Shown here: one piece after another, positions 20,111 through 31,215 of the stretch | Position numbering within the stretch: the first letter of the stretch is position 1 | Layout of the letters: the number at the start of each line of letters is the position of its first letter | From: Ferrovum sp. | Lineage (GTDB): Bacteria > Pseudomonadota > Gammaproteobacteria > Burkholderiales > Ferrovaceae | Direction of reading: 5' to 3' | Assembly (NCBI GenBank): GCA_010435995.1 | Contig: JAAGNR010000070.1 | Coordinates: 1-64,000 of the forward strand | DNA: 64,000 bases | Program-made: the position numbers and the translations under genes | Notes under the pieces: model-generated | What the model was told of the DNA's origin: nothing | What the model saw: the letters and a program-made list of their open reading frames with translations, nothing else | Databases searched by the model: none

Positions 20111-20760
20111 ATTCCACTCCTTTGGTAGGAATTCTGGGGGGTACCTTCGACCCCATTCATAGTGGCCACTTGGCCATGGCGTCGTTTGCCCATAGTCAAC
20201 TCGCCCTCAGCAAGGTTCTGCTGGTTCCCGCCGGTTCCCCGTGGCAGCGTCAACCTCGGGCAGCGGCCAAAGACCGCCTGCAAATGACTAGACTGGCGGC
20301 CATGGGCCACCCATTTATCGAAGTGGATACCCGCGAAATCGAGCGACTTACCCCCACTTATACCATCGACACCCTCGAAGAACTGCGTCAGCAATATGCT
20401 TCGGATCAGAGATTTTGCTTGATTCTCGGGACAGATGCCTTCCTCAATCTGCCCACCTGGAAGGAATGGACTCGCATTCTGGAACTGACTCACATTGCCG
20501 TGCTCTGCCGCCCAGGTTTCGATTTTGTAGAAAACCAGTTGCCCATCCCTCTGCGCCCAGTCTGGTCCGAACGCCATTGCACCCCCGAGCACCTGACCGG
20601 GAGGGAAGGACAAATCGTACGCTTGGACATGCCTCCTGTACCGGTATCGTCCACCCAGATTCGCCATGCCCTGGCTCATTCCCTGCCCTGCCCTGAGGGA
20701 CTCTTGCCTTCCAGCGTATGGAACTATATCGACTCTCACCATTTATATCGGTCTGCCTGA
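20107..20760 (+). CDS. nadD: Nicotinate-nucleotide adenylyltransferase
   Basis: [27 protein letters not shown]. Confidence 0.95.
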   Translation: MNSTPLVGILGGTFDPIHSGHLAMASFAHSQLALSKVLLVPAGSPWQRQPRAAAKDRLQMTRLAAMGHPFIEVDTREIERLTPTYTIDTLEELRQQYASDQRFCLILGTDAFLNLPTWKEWTRILELTHIAVLCRPGFDFVENQLPIPLRPVWSERHCTPEHLTGREGQIVRLDMPPVPVSSTQIRHALAHSLPCPEGLLPSSVWNYIDSHHLYRSA

Positions 20761-21188
20761 TGAAATCCTCCTCTTCCCCCGAACACACGCCCCCCTCCGT
20801 CCCGAACCCTACCTCGCTTCAGCGCTGGGTGTCCAACCCATCCCTTCTTGCCCAGACCGTCATTCAGGCACTGGAAGATATCAAGGCTAAAGACATCGAA
20901 CAACTCGAGGTTCGGACGCTGACTTCCTTATTTGACACCCTAATCATCGCCAGCGCAGATTCCACGCGACAAACACGCGCCTTGGCGCGTCATGTGGAAG
21001 ATCAGGTCCGGGCACTGGGAGCGCCCATTCTGAGCACAGAGGGTCAGCACAGTGGCGAATGGATTCTGGTGGACCTGGGCAGCGTCATCGTCCACATCAT
21101 GCAACCCGCCGTGCGCACCTATTATGATCTCACCACGCTGTGGCAGAGGCCAGGGAACAGACCCGAGGCCCCTCCCCGCGCCGCCTGA
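20760..21188 (+). CDS. rsfS: Ribosomal silencing factor
   Basis: IKAKDIEQLEV...DTLIIASADSTRQTRALA, EWILVDLGSVIVHIM; starts in the nadD stop (TGATG). Confidence 0.93.
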   Translation: MKSSSSPEHTPPSVPNPTSLQRWVSNPSLLAQTVIQALEDIKAKDIEQLEVRTLTSLFDTLIIASADSTRQTRALARHVEDQVRALGAPILSTEGQHSGEWILVDLGSVIVHIMQPAVRTYYDLTTLWQRPGNRPEAPPRAA

Positions 21189-21208
21189 CCTCAAGAGAAT
21201 CTGAAGCA

Positions 21209-21679
21209 GTGAAACTGCTCATCGTTACCCTCGGCCAACGCATGCCCGACTGGATCAATGTCGCTACCACCACTTACCTGCAACGCATGCCACGGGAATT
21301 CAATCTGGAATTGGTGGAACTCAAGGCGGACGGTCGCACCAAAGGTCGCTCACGGGAACAAATCCTCACCACCGAAGCCGAAGCTGTCTTCAATGCATTG
21401 GGCCCGATCCCCTTCCATGCGCTGGATGAGCGGGGAAGTTTGTGGACCACACTAGAGCTTTCTCACCACTTGACCCGCACGCAACAAGAAGGAGAGTCCC
21501 TAGGTTTTGTCATAGGCAGTGCCGATGGCCTGCACCCATCGATCCTGCAACGCTCACGAACCCCCTTGGGCCTGTCACGCATGACCCTACCCCACGGCTT
21601 GGCACGCGTGATTTTGGTGGAACAATTGTACCGAGCCGCCATGATTCTAAAAGGGCATCCCTACCATCGCGATACCTGA
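21209..21679 (+). CDS. rlmH: 23S rRNA (pseudouridine1915-N3)-methyltransferase
   Basis: GFVIGSADGLHPS, RMTLPHGLARVILVEQLYRAAMILKGHPYHR; GTG start at 21209. Confidence 0.95.
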   Translation: MKLLIVTLGQRMPDWINVATTTYLQRMPREFNLELVELKADGRTKGRSREQILTTEAEAVFNALGPIPFHALDERGSLWTTLELSHHLTRTQQEGESLGFVIGSADGLHPSILQRSRTPLGLSRMTLPHGLARVILVEQLYRAAMILKGHPYHRDT

Positions 21680-21689
21680 GGAAATTCTC

Positions 21690-23144
21690 TTGAACAATCA
21701 GATTCTGGTCAACATCACTCCCCAGGAAACCCGCGTTGCCATCATGGAACTCGGTGTCCCCCAGGAAATCCATGTGGAACGCTCCTCAGCACGCGGCCTC
21801 GTGGGCAATATTTTCTGGGGGAGAGTGGCCCGCATTCTCCCGGGAATGCAGTCTGCTTTCGTGGACCTCGGACTGGAACGCGCGGCCTTCCTCCATGTCG
21901 GCGATATCTGGACCCCACGTCATTCCGATGTACCCCCACGCCCCATCGAGAAAACCTTGTCTGAAGGCCAGAACCTGCTGGTTCAAGTCATCAAGGACCC
22001 CATTGGCACCAAGGGAGCGCGACTCTCCACTCAAATCAGCATTGCCGGGCGCTATCTGGTGTATCTCCCCCAGGAAAACCATATCGGCGTTTCCCAGCGG
22101 ATTGAAAGCGAAGATGAACGGCAGATGTTGCGAGAACGGGTACAGAGTCTGATTCCCGAATGTACCCAAGGCGGTTTCATCGTCCGGACAGTTGCCGAAT
22201 CCACCTCAGATCAGGAACTGTTGCACGATCTCGAATATCTGACTCAACTCTGGCACGAACTGCAAGACGCCTGCCGACACGCTTCAGCGCCAGAATTATT
22301 GCATCAGGATTTGAGTCTGGGACAGCGGGTAATCCGCGACTTCGTCATGGAAGATACCGACCGCATCATGGTGGACTCTCGAGAAAATTACGGGAAACTG
22401 GTGGAATTTGCCCAACATTACTGTCCCCAGGCTTTGCCCTATCTGGAACATTATCGCGGAGCACGCCCCTTGTTCGACCTCTTCGGAGTCGAAGACGAAA
22501 TTGAAAGGGCCTTGTCTCGACGGGTCGATCTCAAGTCTGGCGGCTACCTCATCATCGATCAAACCGAAGCCATGACCACCATCGATATCAATACCGGCGG
22601 CTTCGTAGGCCATCGCAACTTCGATGAAACCATTTTCAAAACCAATCTCGAAGCGGCGCAAGCGGTGGCCCGACAATTGCGCTTGCGCAATCTGGGAGGA
22701 ATCATCATTGTCGATTTCATCGACATGGATTCAGAGGAGCATCGTCATGCCGTACTGGAGGAGTTTCGCAAAGCGCTGGCACGGGATCGTACGCGCATCA
22801 CGGTCAACGGCTTTACCTCTCTGGGATTGATCGAACTGACGCGGAAACGCACCCGGGAAAGTCTCGCCCATGTACTCTGCGAACCTTGCCCCTGCTGCAA
22901 AGGCAGCGCCCAACTTAAAACCCCGCAAACTGTATGCTATGAAATCCTGAGGGAAATTGTCCGCGCTTCACGCCAATTTGATGCCAAGGAATTTCGCATC
23001 ATTGCCCACCCCCTGGTGATCGACTTGTTCCTTGACGAGGAATCCCAAAGTCTCGCAGGCGTCAGTGACTTCATTGGCAAGCCCATTACCCTGCAAACCT
23101 CGGCAGAGAGCAACCAGGAAAACTATGATGTGATTTTTACATGA
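21690..23144 (+). CDS. rng: Ribonuclease G
   Basis: S1 domain GRVARILPGMQSAFVDLG, DINTGGFVGHRN, IIVDFIDM, CPCCKGS. Confidence 0.95.
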   Translation: MNNQILVNITPQETRVAIMELGVPQEIHVERSSARGLVGNIFWGRVARILPGMQSAFVDLGLERAAFLHVGDIWTPRHSDVPPRPIEKTLSEGQNLLVQVIKDPIGTKGARLSTQISIAGRYLVYLPQENHIGVSQRIESEDERQMLRERVQSLIPECTQGGFIVRTVAESTSDQELLHDLEYLTQLWHELQDACRHASAPELLHQDLSLGQRVIRDFVMEDTDRIMVDSRENYGKLVEFAQHYCPQALPYLEHYRGARPLFDLFGVEDEIERALSRRVDLKSGGYLIIDQTEAMTTIDINTGGFVGHRNFDETIFKTNLEAAQAVARQLRLRNLGGIIIVDFIDMDSEEHRHAVLEEFRKALARDRTRITVNGFTSLGLIELTRKRTRESLAHVLCEPCPCCKGSAQLKTPQTVCYEILREIVRASRQFDAKEFRIIAHPLVIDLFLDEESQSLAGVSDFIGKPITLQTSAESNQENYDVIFT

Positions 23145-23712
23145 GACGCTGCACCATCATTTCCAGCGCCCCAACGCCCACGGTTAACGTGAACTGAAAG
23201 AACACCATAAGCACCACCGGCGTCAAATCTAGCCGCCCCAAGGGGGGGATGAAGCGTCGGAGTACTCGCAGAAACGGCATCACCAGACCTTCCACGGCAA
23301 TCAATAGTGGATGGTAAGGGTTGATCCAACTGAGCACGGCCATCAGCAATACCGCAGCCATCCAGACATACAAGGTCTGCCGGATCACATCCACAACCGC
23401 CAAAGCTGCCACCCAGGGCAATAAATTCCAGGTGGCTATGGCTGGCGTGGTCAATAGATGTAAGGTCAAGTGAGAAGAAACCAGCAATAAATTGAGAAAC
23501 CACGCCCAAAACAGCGGAGAAAGATCACGACCCGGCAAACCGGCCATCACCGGACGAATCCATTGCAAAGAAAATTCGGTGCATTTGACCGCCAGTATCA
23601 TCAATGGATTGCGCTGGGAGAGGGAGAATCCCTCCAACAAGTAACGCAACACCGCCATCCCCGAAAAGAATCCGCCCACCAAATCCAGCAAAGAAAAGGA
23701 CAGGTCACTCAC
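23137..23712 (-). CDS. YggT family membrane protein
   Basis: Hydrophobic, LSWINPYHPLLIAVEGLVMPFLRVLRRFIPPLGRLDLTPVV; GTG start overlapping the proC stop. Confidence 0.88.
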   Translation of the reverse strand: MSDLSFSLLDLVGGFFSGMAVLRYLLEGFSLSQRNPLMILAVKCTEFSLQWIRPVMAGLPGRDLSPLFWAWFLNLLLVSSHLTLHLLTTPAIATWNLLPWVAALAVVDVIRQTLYVWMAAVLLMAVLSWINPYHPLLIAVEGLVMPFLRVLRRFIPPLGRLDLTPVVLMVFFQFTLTVGVGALEMMVQRLM

Positions 23713-24533
23713 TTCGCCGCTCCCCCATCCACCTGCGCCAGTTCGCGAGAGCGCTGCGTGGCGGCAGCCACCGCCTGCCCTACCAAAGAAAACCACTGTC
23801 CTTCCTCGAGAACCCTGACTGCAGCTGCAGTTGTTCCGCCTGGAGAAGTGACCCGTTGGCGCAATACTCCGGGATCTTCATGGCCAGAACACGCCAGCAA
23901 AGCCGCTCCACGCACCGTCTCCTCCACCAAGGCCTGCGCCGTGTGCGCATCAAACCCTTGGGATTCGGCCGCACGCTGCAACGCTTCCATGAGCAAAAAT
24001 ACATAGGCCGGCCCACTTCCCGAAATGGCGGTCAATGCATCCATCTGCGCTTCCTGATCGAGCCAGTGGACCGAACCCACGGCATGCATGAGTGCCGTAG
24101 CGTGATCGCGATCTTCTTGGGATACGCCCTCCCTAGCGAACAATCCGGTCACGCCTGCGCGAACCAGCGCCGGCGTATTGGGCATGGCGCGAACAATATT
24201 GCCATGCCCTCTCAAACCTTGGGACAATTGCTGCGTTGTCACTCCGGCGGCGATACTGATGACCCGAACGGTATCTGACAACGCCGGACATCCGTGCAAT
24301 ACCCCAGGGATCTGTTGGGGTTTGACCGCCAGCACCAATGTGCTGATGCCCTCCAGATTTTCAGGAATGGCGGACACCGTCGTCACCCCCCAGCGTGCGT
24401 GAAAGTCCCGTGCCACGGAAATATTCACCTCAACCACGGCAATCTCTTCCCGTGGTTGACCATGGGCCAACAACCCCCCCACCAGCGCAGAGGCCATGTT
24501 CCCACCTCCCACAAACAATATACTCATCGTCAT
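23709..24533 (-). CDS. proC: Pyrroline-5-carboxylate reductase
   Basis: ILFVGGGNMASALVGGLL, AVKPQQ, MPNTPALVRAGVTGL, ISGSGPAYVF, RQRVTSPGGTTAAA. Confidence 0.96.
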   Translation of the reverse strand: MTMSILFVGGGNMASALVGGLLAHGQPREEIAVVEVNISVARDFHARWGVTTVSAIPENLEGISTLVLAVKPQQIPGVLHGCPALSDTVRVISIAAGVTTQQLSQGLRGHGNIVRAMPNTPALVRAGVTGLFAREGVSQEDRDHATALMHAVGSVHWLDQEAQMDALTAISGSGPAYVFLLMEALQRAAESQGFDAHTAQALVEETVRGAALLACSGHEDPGVLRQRVTSPGGTTAAAVRVLEEGQWFSLVGQAVAAATQRSRELAQVDGGAAK

Positions 24534-25207
24534 TTCTCCCGTGACCCAAATAGTGCCGTTCCCAATCTCAGCAGAGTCGCTCCCTCTTCGAGGGCCAGTT
24601 CATAATCCCCGGACATTCCCATGGACAGGGTATCCAACTTTACTCCCTGATGCCGCTCCAATCCTTCTTTCCACTGACGCACTGCGGCAAATCGACTCCG
24701 CGACACCACCCCTTCCCCCCTGCGAACTTCGGGCAAGGCCATCAACCCACGCAAGCGCAAACCCGGCAGGGTTGTTACATAGGCTGCCAATTCTTCCAGA
24801 AGTTCGGGGGCGATACCGGCTTTCCCCGGTTCACCGCTGACATTCACCTGCAAGCAGATCTGTAACGGTTCCTCACCCGCGGCTTCCCGTGCCCGCGACA
24901 AGCGCTGCGCTTGACGTTCGTCCATCACCCCATGCACCCAATCAAAATTTTGGGCCAAGGCGGTGGTCTTGTTGCTTTGTATACGCCCGACAAAATGCCA
25001 CTCCACCGCCAAATCCATCAATTGTGATCGTTTATCCAGAGCCTCCTGAACATAGCTCTCTCCCAGGGCGGTGACCCCCGCCGCCACAGCCGCACGCATG
25101 GCTGCCACGGGTTGTCCTTTACTGACGGCCACCACTGTCACGTCTCGCGCAGGCGCAAGAAGATCAATGCGGTGCTGTATCTCGTTCCATTGTGCCACAT
25201 CAAACAT
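24530..25207 (-). CDS. yggS: PLP homeostasis protein (YggS/YBL036C family)
   Basis: VVAVSKGQP, LGESYVQEALDK, WHFVGRIQSNK, LSMGMSGDYELA; start MFDVAQW at 25207. Confidence 0.94.
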   Translation of the reverse strand: MFDVAQWNEIQHRIDLLAPARDVTVVAVSKGQPVAAMRAAVAAGVTALGESYVQEALDKRSQLMDLAVEWHFVGRIQSNKTTALAQNFDWVHGVMDERQAQRLSRAREAAGEEPLQICLQVNVSGEPGKAGIAPELLEELAAYVTTLPGLRLRGLMALPEVRRGEGVVSRSRFAAVRQWKEGLERHQGVKLDTLSMGMSGDYELALEEGATLLRLGTALFGSREK

Positions 25208-25271
25208 CGGCGATGCCCACAGGGTTAGGGTATTATCACGGGTTGAGATTCTAACCTTTTTGAGGACCACC

Positions 25272-25649
25272 ATGGCTGGATTGACGCACGATACCCCCTG
25301 GCCCACGGAAATCACCCTGAAAAAAGCCTCTCGCGCACTGCACATCGTGTTCAGTGATGGTCGGGATTTTCTTTTCCCCCTCGAATACCTACGCGTTTTT
25401 TCACCTTCAGCCGAAGTCCGGGGGCATGGCCCAGGGCAGGAAACCTTGCAAACCGGAAAACGTCAGGTGAGCGTAGATGAAATCACTCCCGTCGGTCAAT
25501 ACGCCATTCAACCGCATTTTTCCGATGGCCATAATACCGGCATTTACTCTTGGGACTATCTACTCGATCTGGGGGTCAATCAAGAGGAATACTGGGCCCA
25601 ATATCTCAATCGTATGGATGCGGCTGGAGCCAGTCGCGATACCCACTGA
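25272..25649 (+). CDS. DUF971 (gamma-butyrobetaine hydroxylase-like N-terminal) protein
   Basis: ALHIVFSDGRDFLFPLEYLRVFSPSAEVRGHG, YAIQPHFSDGHNTGIYSWDYL. Confidence 0.9.
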   Translation: MAGLTHDTPWPTEITLKKASRALHIVFSDGRDFLFPLEYLRVFSPSAEVRGHGPGQETLQTGKRQVSVDEITPVGQYAIQPHFSDGHNTGIYSWDYLLDLGVNQEEYWAQYLNRMDAAGASRDTH

Positions 25650-25652
25650 ATC

Positions 25653-26384
25653 ATGTCTACTACCCATTTCGGTTTTACTTCGGTCCCAGAAGAAGAAAAA
25701 GCAGGTAAGGTCGCGGCCGTTTTCGATTCCGTGGCCACGCGCTACGACCTCATGAACGACGTCATGTCCGGCGGCATGCATCGGCTATGGAAAGCCTTTA
25801 CCCTGCAAACCTCGGGAGTACTTGCCGGTCACCGCGTTCTTGATCTGGCTTCGGGCAGCGGTGACCTGGCGCGGGGGTTCGCCCGCAAAGTCGGGGCCCA
25901 AGGTCAAGTGATCATGACCGATATCAACCACGCCATGCTCAGCCGTGGCCGCGACAAGGTTCTCGATGATGGCTTCATCTTACCCACCGTCCAATGCGAT
26001 GCTGAAACCTTGCCTTTTGGCGATAACAGTTTCGACTGCGTCAGTCTGGCGTTTGGCTTGCGCAATATGACCCATAAGGAATGGGCCTTGAGTGAAATGT
26101 TCCGGGTTCTAAAACCGGGCGGGCGCGCCCTGATCCTGGAGTTCTCAAAAATCTGGGAACCTCTCAAACCAATATACGACGCCTACTCTTTCAAACTCAT
26201 TCCAAAAATCGGTCAGTGGATTGCCCAAGACCCCGCCAGTTATCAATATCTGGCGGAATCGATTCGCATGCATCCGGATCAGGCCACCTTGGGAGAAATG
26301 ATGACTGCCAGCGGTTTTGAAAATGTGGAATGGTTCAACCTGAGCGCAGGGGTAGTCGCCCTGCATCGAGGCAACAAATGGTAA
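25653..26384 (+). CDS. ubiE: Ubiquinone/menaquinone biosynthesis methyltransferase
   Basis: [51 protein letters not shown]. Confidence 0.96.
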   Translation: MSTTHFGFTSVPEEEKAGKVAAVFDSVATRYDLMNDVMSGGMHRLWKAFTLQTSGVLAGHRVLDLASGSGDLARGFARKVGAQGQVIMTDINHAMLSRGRDKVLDDGFILPTVQCDAETLPFGDNSFDCVSLAFGLRNMTHKEWALSEMFRVLKPGGRALILEFSKIWEPLKPIYDAYSFKLIPKIGQWIAQDPASYQYLAESIRMHPDQATLGEMMTASGFENVEWFNLSAGVVALHRGNKW

Positions 26385-26959
26385 AACCCTCACTTCCCCA
26401 CCTCATTTCACGAGGCCTGCATGCCCTATTGGCCACAGCTCCCTGGGCAACCCAACGGTTACAGCCATTTTCGGGTCAATCCCTGAGCTGCCACCTGGGA
26501 CATTGGTCATGGCATTTTGACATCAATGCCCAGGGATTTTTGGAATGGCGTTCCTCCCCACCAGAAAAACCCTCATTGACCTTGCACCTGGCCCCCAGCG
26601 CGCTGCCCGGATTTCTGGCGAACCCTACGGCAGCCCTGCATCACCTGCACCTGTCTGGAAACAGTGCCCTGGCCGCAGAAATCGGCTTCCTGGCCAAGCA
26701 CTTTCGCCCCGATCTGGAAGAGTTACTGAGTCATGCTATCGGCGATGGCCTGGCTCACCGCGTGGGCAAATTCTGGCGTCAGACTCGCTCTTGGGCACGG
26801 GACAGTGGCTCCCGCTGGGTGACAATGGTCCGTGAGTATGCTACTGAAGAAGCCGACCTACTGCCACACCCGTCGCAACAGCAAGCATTTGCTGCCCAGG
26901 TGACCGCCTTGAGCCTGGACCTGGATCGGTTGGAACAACGCATCGCCAGGTTGATCTGA
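26378..26959 (+). CDS. ubiJ: Ubiquinone biosynthesis accessory factor UbiJ (SCP2 domain)
   Basis: Position between ubiE and ubiB; SCP2-like N-terminus and EQRIARL C-terminus. Confidence 0.85.
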   Translation: MVKPSLPHLISRGLHALLATAPWATQRLQPFSGQSLSCHLGHWSWHFDINAQGFLEWRSSPPEKPSLTLHLAPSALPGFLANPTAALHHLHLSGNSALAAEIGFLAKHFRPDLEELLSHAIGDGLAHRVGKFWRQTRSWARDSGSRWVTMVREYATEEADLLPHPSQQQAFAAQVTALSLDLDRLEQRIARLI

Positions 26960-28509
26960 TGCGCATCTGGCGAGTAGTTTTCATTGTCTTCATCCTGTTG
27001 CGCTATGGCCTCGATGAACTCATACTGTCCCACGACCGTTTGGGTGCATTGCGCCATCTCAGCCGCGCATTTTTCTTCTGGCGCCGCTTCTCTACACCAC
27101 GCGCCGTACGACTGCGCCTGGCCCTCGAGCAATTGGGCCCAATTTTTGTAAAATTTGGTCAGGCCCTCTCTACTCGCCGCGATCTGATTCCTCCCGATAT
27201 TGCCGACGAACTGGCGCGCTTGCAGGATCAAGTCCCTCCCTTCCCTGGAGCTCAAGCCATAGAGATTCTGGAAAAAATCTATGGTCGTCCGGTCAGCGAA
27301 GTGTTTGCCGAATTTGACATTACTCCCATTGCCAGCGCATCCGTGGCACAGGTCCATTTCGCCGTACTCAAGGAAGGACCAAAAGCTGCTGTCAAAATTC
27401 TGCGCCCTGACGTCCATCGCATCATTGCGCGGGATGTGGCCCTCATGCGCACCCTGGCTCAACTGTTTGAGCGCTGGATCAAGGAAGCCCGGCGGTTGCG
27501 CCCAGTAGAAGTGGTCGCCGAATTTGAAAAACATCTTGCCGACGAACTCGACCTGATGGTGGAAGCTTCCAATGCCAGCCAGCTCAGACGCAATTTTTCC
27601 GACCGTCGCCTGCTCATCATTCCTGAAGTCTACTGGGACTATTGCGACACTCGTGTCATGGTGATGGAACGCATGTCCGGTACCCCCATCAGCCAGGTGA
27701 CCCGACTCCGGGAAATGGGGGTGGATATTCCAAAACTGGCACGGGATGGGGTGGAAATATTCTTTACCCAGGTATTCCGTGATGGGTTTTTTCACGCCGA
27801 CATGCATCCCGGAAATATTCAAGTGGCAGAGGATGGGCGCTATATCGGCCTGGACTTCGGCATCATTGGTACCCTCACCGCCGAAGATAAAAATTATCTG
27901 GCACAAAATTTTCTAGCTTTCTTTCAGCGCGATTATCAACGGGTTGCCCAAGCCCATATCGAGGCGGGCTGGGTGCCAGCCCATACCCGCGCCAATGAGT
28001 TCGAATCAGCCATTCGCTCGGTCTGCGAACCCATTTTCGACAAGCCTCTGCGCGAAATCTCCTTCGGCAAGGTGCTATTGCGCCTGTTTCAGGTATCGCG
28101 CCGGTTTCAGATGGAGATTCAACCACAACTGGTGTTGTTGCAGAAAACGCTGCTCAATGTGGAAGGACTGGGACGGGACCTCGATCCGGATCTCGATTTA
28201 TGGAAAACTGCCAAACCCTTTCTGGAACGCTGGATGAGCGAACAGGTGGGTTGGCGCGGGCTTCTCAAAGCCATCCGACGAGAAGGTGGGCAGTGGGTAA
28301 CTCTGGCACCGGAACTGCCGAGACTGGTGCATCGCGCCCTGACAGAGGGCAACGATCAGAAATTCCTGGCAACCGAGGTCACCAAACTACGCCTTCAACA
28401 ACGTCAGACTCAACGCTGGCTGGTACTGCTGATTGCCGGAATGGGACTGGTGACAGGAATCCTCGTGGCTTTGGCGTGGTTACTCTGGCTGGATGCGCCC
28501 GTCAATTAA
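26959..28509 (+). CDS. ubiB: Ubiquinone biosynthesis kinase-like protein UbiB
   Basis: [52 protein letters not shown]-terminal TM helix. Confidence 0.96.
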   Translation: MRIWRVVFIVFILLRYGLDELILSHDRLGALRHLSRAFFFWRRFSTPRAVRLRLALEQLGPIFVKFGQALSTRRDLIPPDIADELARLQDQVPPFPGAQAIEILEKIYGRPVSEVFAEFDITPIASASVAQVHFAVLKEGPKAAVKILRPDVHRIIARDVALMRTLAQLFERWIKEARRLRPVEVVAEFEKHLADELDLMVEASNASQLRRNFSDRRLLIIPEVYWDYCDTRVMVMERMSGTPISQVTRLREMGVDIPKLARDGVEIFFTQVFRDGFFHADMHPGNIQVAEDGRYIGLDFGIIGTLTAEDKNYLAQNFLAFFQRDYQRVAQAHIEAGWVPAHTRANEFESAIRSVCEPIFDKPLREISFGKVLLRLFQVSRRFQMEIQPQLVLLQKTLLNVEGLGRDLDPDLDLWKTAKPFLERWMSEQVGWRGLLKAIRREGGQWVTLAPELPRLVHRALTEGNDQKFLATEVTKLRLQQRQTQRWLVLLIAGMGLVTGILVALAWLLWLDAPVN

Positions 28510-29228
28510 TGGCCCAAATAGGCCGACTTGACCTGCTCATCCCGCTGCAATTCGGTTGCTGAGCCTTCCAGAACGATGCGTCCATTCTCCATGACAAAGC
28601 CATAGTCTGCCACTGCCAAAGCCGCATGGGCAAACTGTTCTACCAGCAACATGGTGATTCCCTCCGACTTCAAGCGCCGAATGATGTGAAATACTTCTTC
28701 TACCAGAACGGGTGCCAATCCCAATGAGGGTTCATCCAGCAGAAGCACATCAGGATTCAGCATCAGGGCCCGTGCCATGGCCAGCATTTGCTGTTCTCCT
28801 CCCGAGAGCGTTCCTGCCAACTGATATTGTCGTTCGCGCAAGCGGGGAAAGAGGTCCAGAGCGCGTTCAAAATCTCCGCTGATGTCGCCACGGGGACGGG
28901 AATGGCCGAAAGTCAACCGGGTATACGCCCCTAAAATCAGATTATCGCGCACCGACTGGTTGGGAAATATGCGTCTCCCTTCTGGCGAATGGGCCAATCC
29001 TGCTTGCGCCACACGATGGGCGGGGAGACCGGTAATGTTTTTTCCTGCCAACCGCACCTGTCCTGCTGTAGGCTGAATCATTCCGCTCACGGCACGCAAA
29101 GTGGTGCTCTTCCCCGCCCCATTGGCTCCAATGAGGGTCACGACACGTCCTTTGGGGACCTTCAGGGAGATGCCATGAAGCACGCGCACCGGGCCGTACC
29201 CGGCTTCCAAGCCTTCAATTTCCAGCAT
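28506..29228 (-). CDS. livF: Branched-chain amino acid ABC transporter ATP-binding protein
   Basis: Walker [34 protein letters not shown]. Confidence 0.93.
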   Translation of the reverse strand: MLEIEGLEAGYGPVRVLHGISLKVPKGRVVTLIGANGAGKSTTLRAVSGMIQPTAGQVRLAGKNITGLPAHRVAQAGLAHSPEGRRIFPNQSVRDNLILGAYTRLTFGHSRPRGDISGDFERALDLFPRLRERQYQLAGTLSGGEQQMLAMARALMLNPDVLLLDEPSLGLAPVLVEEVFHIIRRLKSEGITMLLVEQFAHAALAVADYGFVMENGRIVLEGSATELQRDEQVKSAYLGH

Positions 29229-31215
29229 GCTGCGCTTCCTCCCCGCCGCCCAAATAGGCCTTGATCACCGCCGCATCATGGCGCACCTCATGGGGCAAAC
29301 CAGACGCAATACAGCGTCCGGAATCGAGAACCATGACTTGATCAGATACACTCATCACCACATCCATATGATGCTCGATGAGGATCAATGCCAACCCTTG
29401 CCCCTTGATCTTATGCAATACCGCAATGAGTCGTTCGATTTCCGCCGAAGTCAATCCGGCCGCAGGCTCATCCAGCAAGAGCAGATCCGGATCCAGAGCC
29501 AAGGCGCGTGCAATTTCCAGCAAACGTTGTTGTCCATAGGGCAGATGACGGGCTTCTCGGGACGCTTCCCCCGCCAACCCCACAAAGTCCAGGAGGACTC
29601 GGGCCCGCGCCCGCGCCGCCTTTTCTTCGCGGACAAACCGGGGCAAATGCAGCAAGGTTTCGGTCATTCCTGAGCGATAGCGATGATTGAGTCCAATCAG
29701 TACGTTCTCCAGCACCGTCATATCGCCAAACAGTTGCAAATTTTGAAAAGTTCGAGCCAACCCCCGTAACGCAATCCTCGTCGGGGATTTTCCGGAAATG
29801 CGTTGCCCTTTGAAACGCACTTCACCGGACGTGGGAACATAAAGTCCCGTCAAGACATTCATGAGTGTGGATTTCCCTGAACCATTGGGCCCGATCAACC
29901 CCAAAATTTGCCCTGGCGCGAGTTCGCAGGAAAGATCATTCAACGCCCGCAATCCTCCAAAACTCATCACCACGTGACTGACCTGCAACAAAGGTCCTGG
30001 GGTGGTCTGGGCAACGCTCCTGCGTTCCAACTCCACTGGTTGTACAGCGCCTTCTCCTGAAAGCGGGAAATCCGCCTCGGTGACGGCGGGTTTCCCTTGG
30101 CGCAACCAGCCCACAATCCCATTCTGCAAGTAGTACACCACAAATAAAATCAGTGCCCCAAAAATCGTCAGGCGCCAATCGGTCATATCCTGCAAACGAT
30201 GGGAGCTGATTTCCAAAGCCAACGCGCCGATTCCCGGAATGATCCAGGATTTCCAGTGATTCCACCCCTGTTTCCAACCGCGCCACAGAAATAATCCGAG
30301 TACCCCCAGCATCACCCCATGGGCCAACCAGCGAAACAACTGGATATCATCCAGAATATTGGGGAGTAAAACCACGATGGCGGCCCCCAATACGGGCCCC
30401 AGACGCGACTTTCTCCCCCCCATGATTAACGCCAAAAGAAAGGTAATGGTCAGTTCAAAGTTGAAACTGTTGGGGGCGATAAACAGTTCATTGAAACTGA
30501 ACAGACTTCCTGCCAGACCGGCAATGGCGGCACTGACGACAAACGCCAGCACCTTATAACGGTAAACGCTGACTCCCATGCAATCAGCTGCCACAGGACT
30601 CCCGTGCAGTGCCTCGAAGGCTCGGCCAAAGCGTGATATCAACAAACGGTGTATCAAAAATCCGGTAAGAAAAAAAATCGCCAAAACAACGTAGTAATAT
30701 TCGCTCTCTTCAAGGGCATGACCCCACAAGTCCGGTTTCTGCAAACTGATGCCCAAAGGACCATTGGTCAGAAAATCCATTTCATTGATAAGAATCTGGG
30801 CAATGGTACCGAACGCGAGCGTCACCATCGCCAGATAGGGTCCTCGCACCCGTAATGCCGGCAAAGCCAATACCCCGCCAAAGAAGGCGGTCACTGCCAT
30901 GCTGGCAGGCAAGGTGGCCAAAAACGGCCAGGCCGTCTTGGTGCTCAGAATCCCTGCCGTGTATGCCCCAATCCCGAACAAGGCGCCATGGGCCAGAGAC
31001 ACCTCGCCGGTATAGCCCACCACCACATCCAAGCCAAACAACAAAATGGCATAAATGGCGATGAGTACCCCCTGATGAATGTAGTACTCGTTGATCTCAC
31101 GAGGCAGCAGCGCCAACCCTAATAACGCCATGCCCCACCACAACCATGATCCGCGAAACTTCACCCGTCTTACCCCTTCAAAACTTTTGAACCGCCGCGC
31201 GACCAAACAACCCAT
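29215..31215 (-). CDS. Fused branched-chain amino acid ABC permease (LivM) and ATPase (LivG)
   Basis: N-terminal LivM (VVGYTGEVSLAHGALFGIGAY), C-terminal ATPase with GPNGSGKST, YGQQRLLEIARAL, DEPAAGL; one 666-aa ORF. Confidence 0.9.
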   Translation of the reverse strand: MGCLVARRFKSFEGVRRVKFRGSWLWWGMALLGLALLPREINEYYIHQGVLIAIYAILLFGLDVVVGYTGEVSLAHGALFGIGAYTAGILSTKTAWPFLATLPASMAVTAFFGGVLALPALRVRGPYLAMVTLAFGTIAQILINEMDFLTNGPLGISLQKPDLWGHALEESEYYYVVLAIFFLTGFLIHRLLISRFGRAFEALHGSPVAADCMGVSVYRYKVLAFVVSAAIAGLAGSLFSFNELFIAPNSFNFELTITFLLALIMGGRKSRLGPVLGAAIVVLLPNILDDIQLFRWLAHGVMLGVLGLFLWRGWKQGWNHWKSWIIPGIGALALEISSHRLQDMTDWRLTIFGALILFVVYYLQNGIVGWLRQGKPAVTEADFPLSGEGAVQPVELERRSVAQTTPGPLLQVSHVVMSFGGLRALNDLSCELAPGQILGLIGPNGSGKSTLMNVLTGLYVPTSGEVRFKGQRISGKSPTRIALRGLARTFQNLQLFGDMTVLENVLIGLNHRYRSGMTETLLHLPRFVREEKAARARARVLLDFVGLAGEASREARHLPYGQQRLLEIARALALDPDLLLLDEPAAGLTSAEIERLIAVLHKIKGQGLALILIEHHMDVVMSVSDQVMVLDSGRCIASGLPHEVRHDAAVIKAYLGGGEEAQHAGN

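Noticed and set aside
26779-27906. 375-aa minus-strand ORF antisense to ubiB
   Set aside because: Opposite strand of a strongly supported ubiB; composition looks like antisense frame, no motifs.
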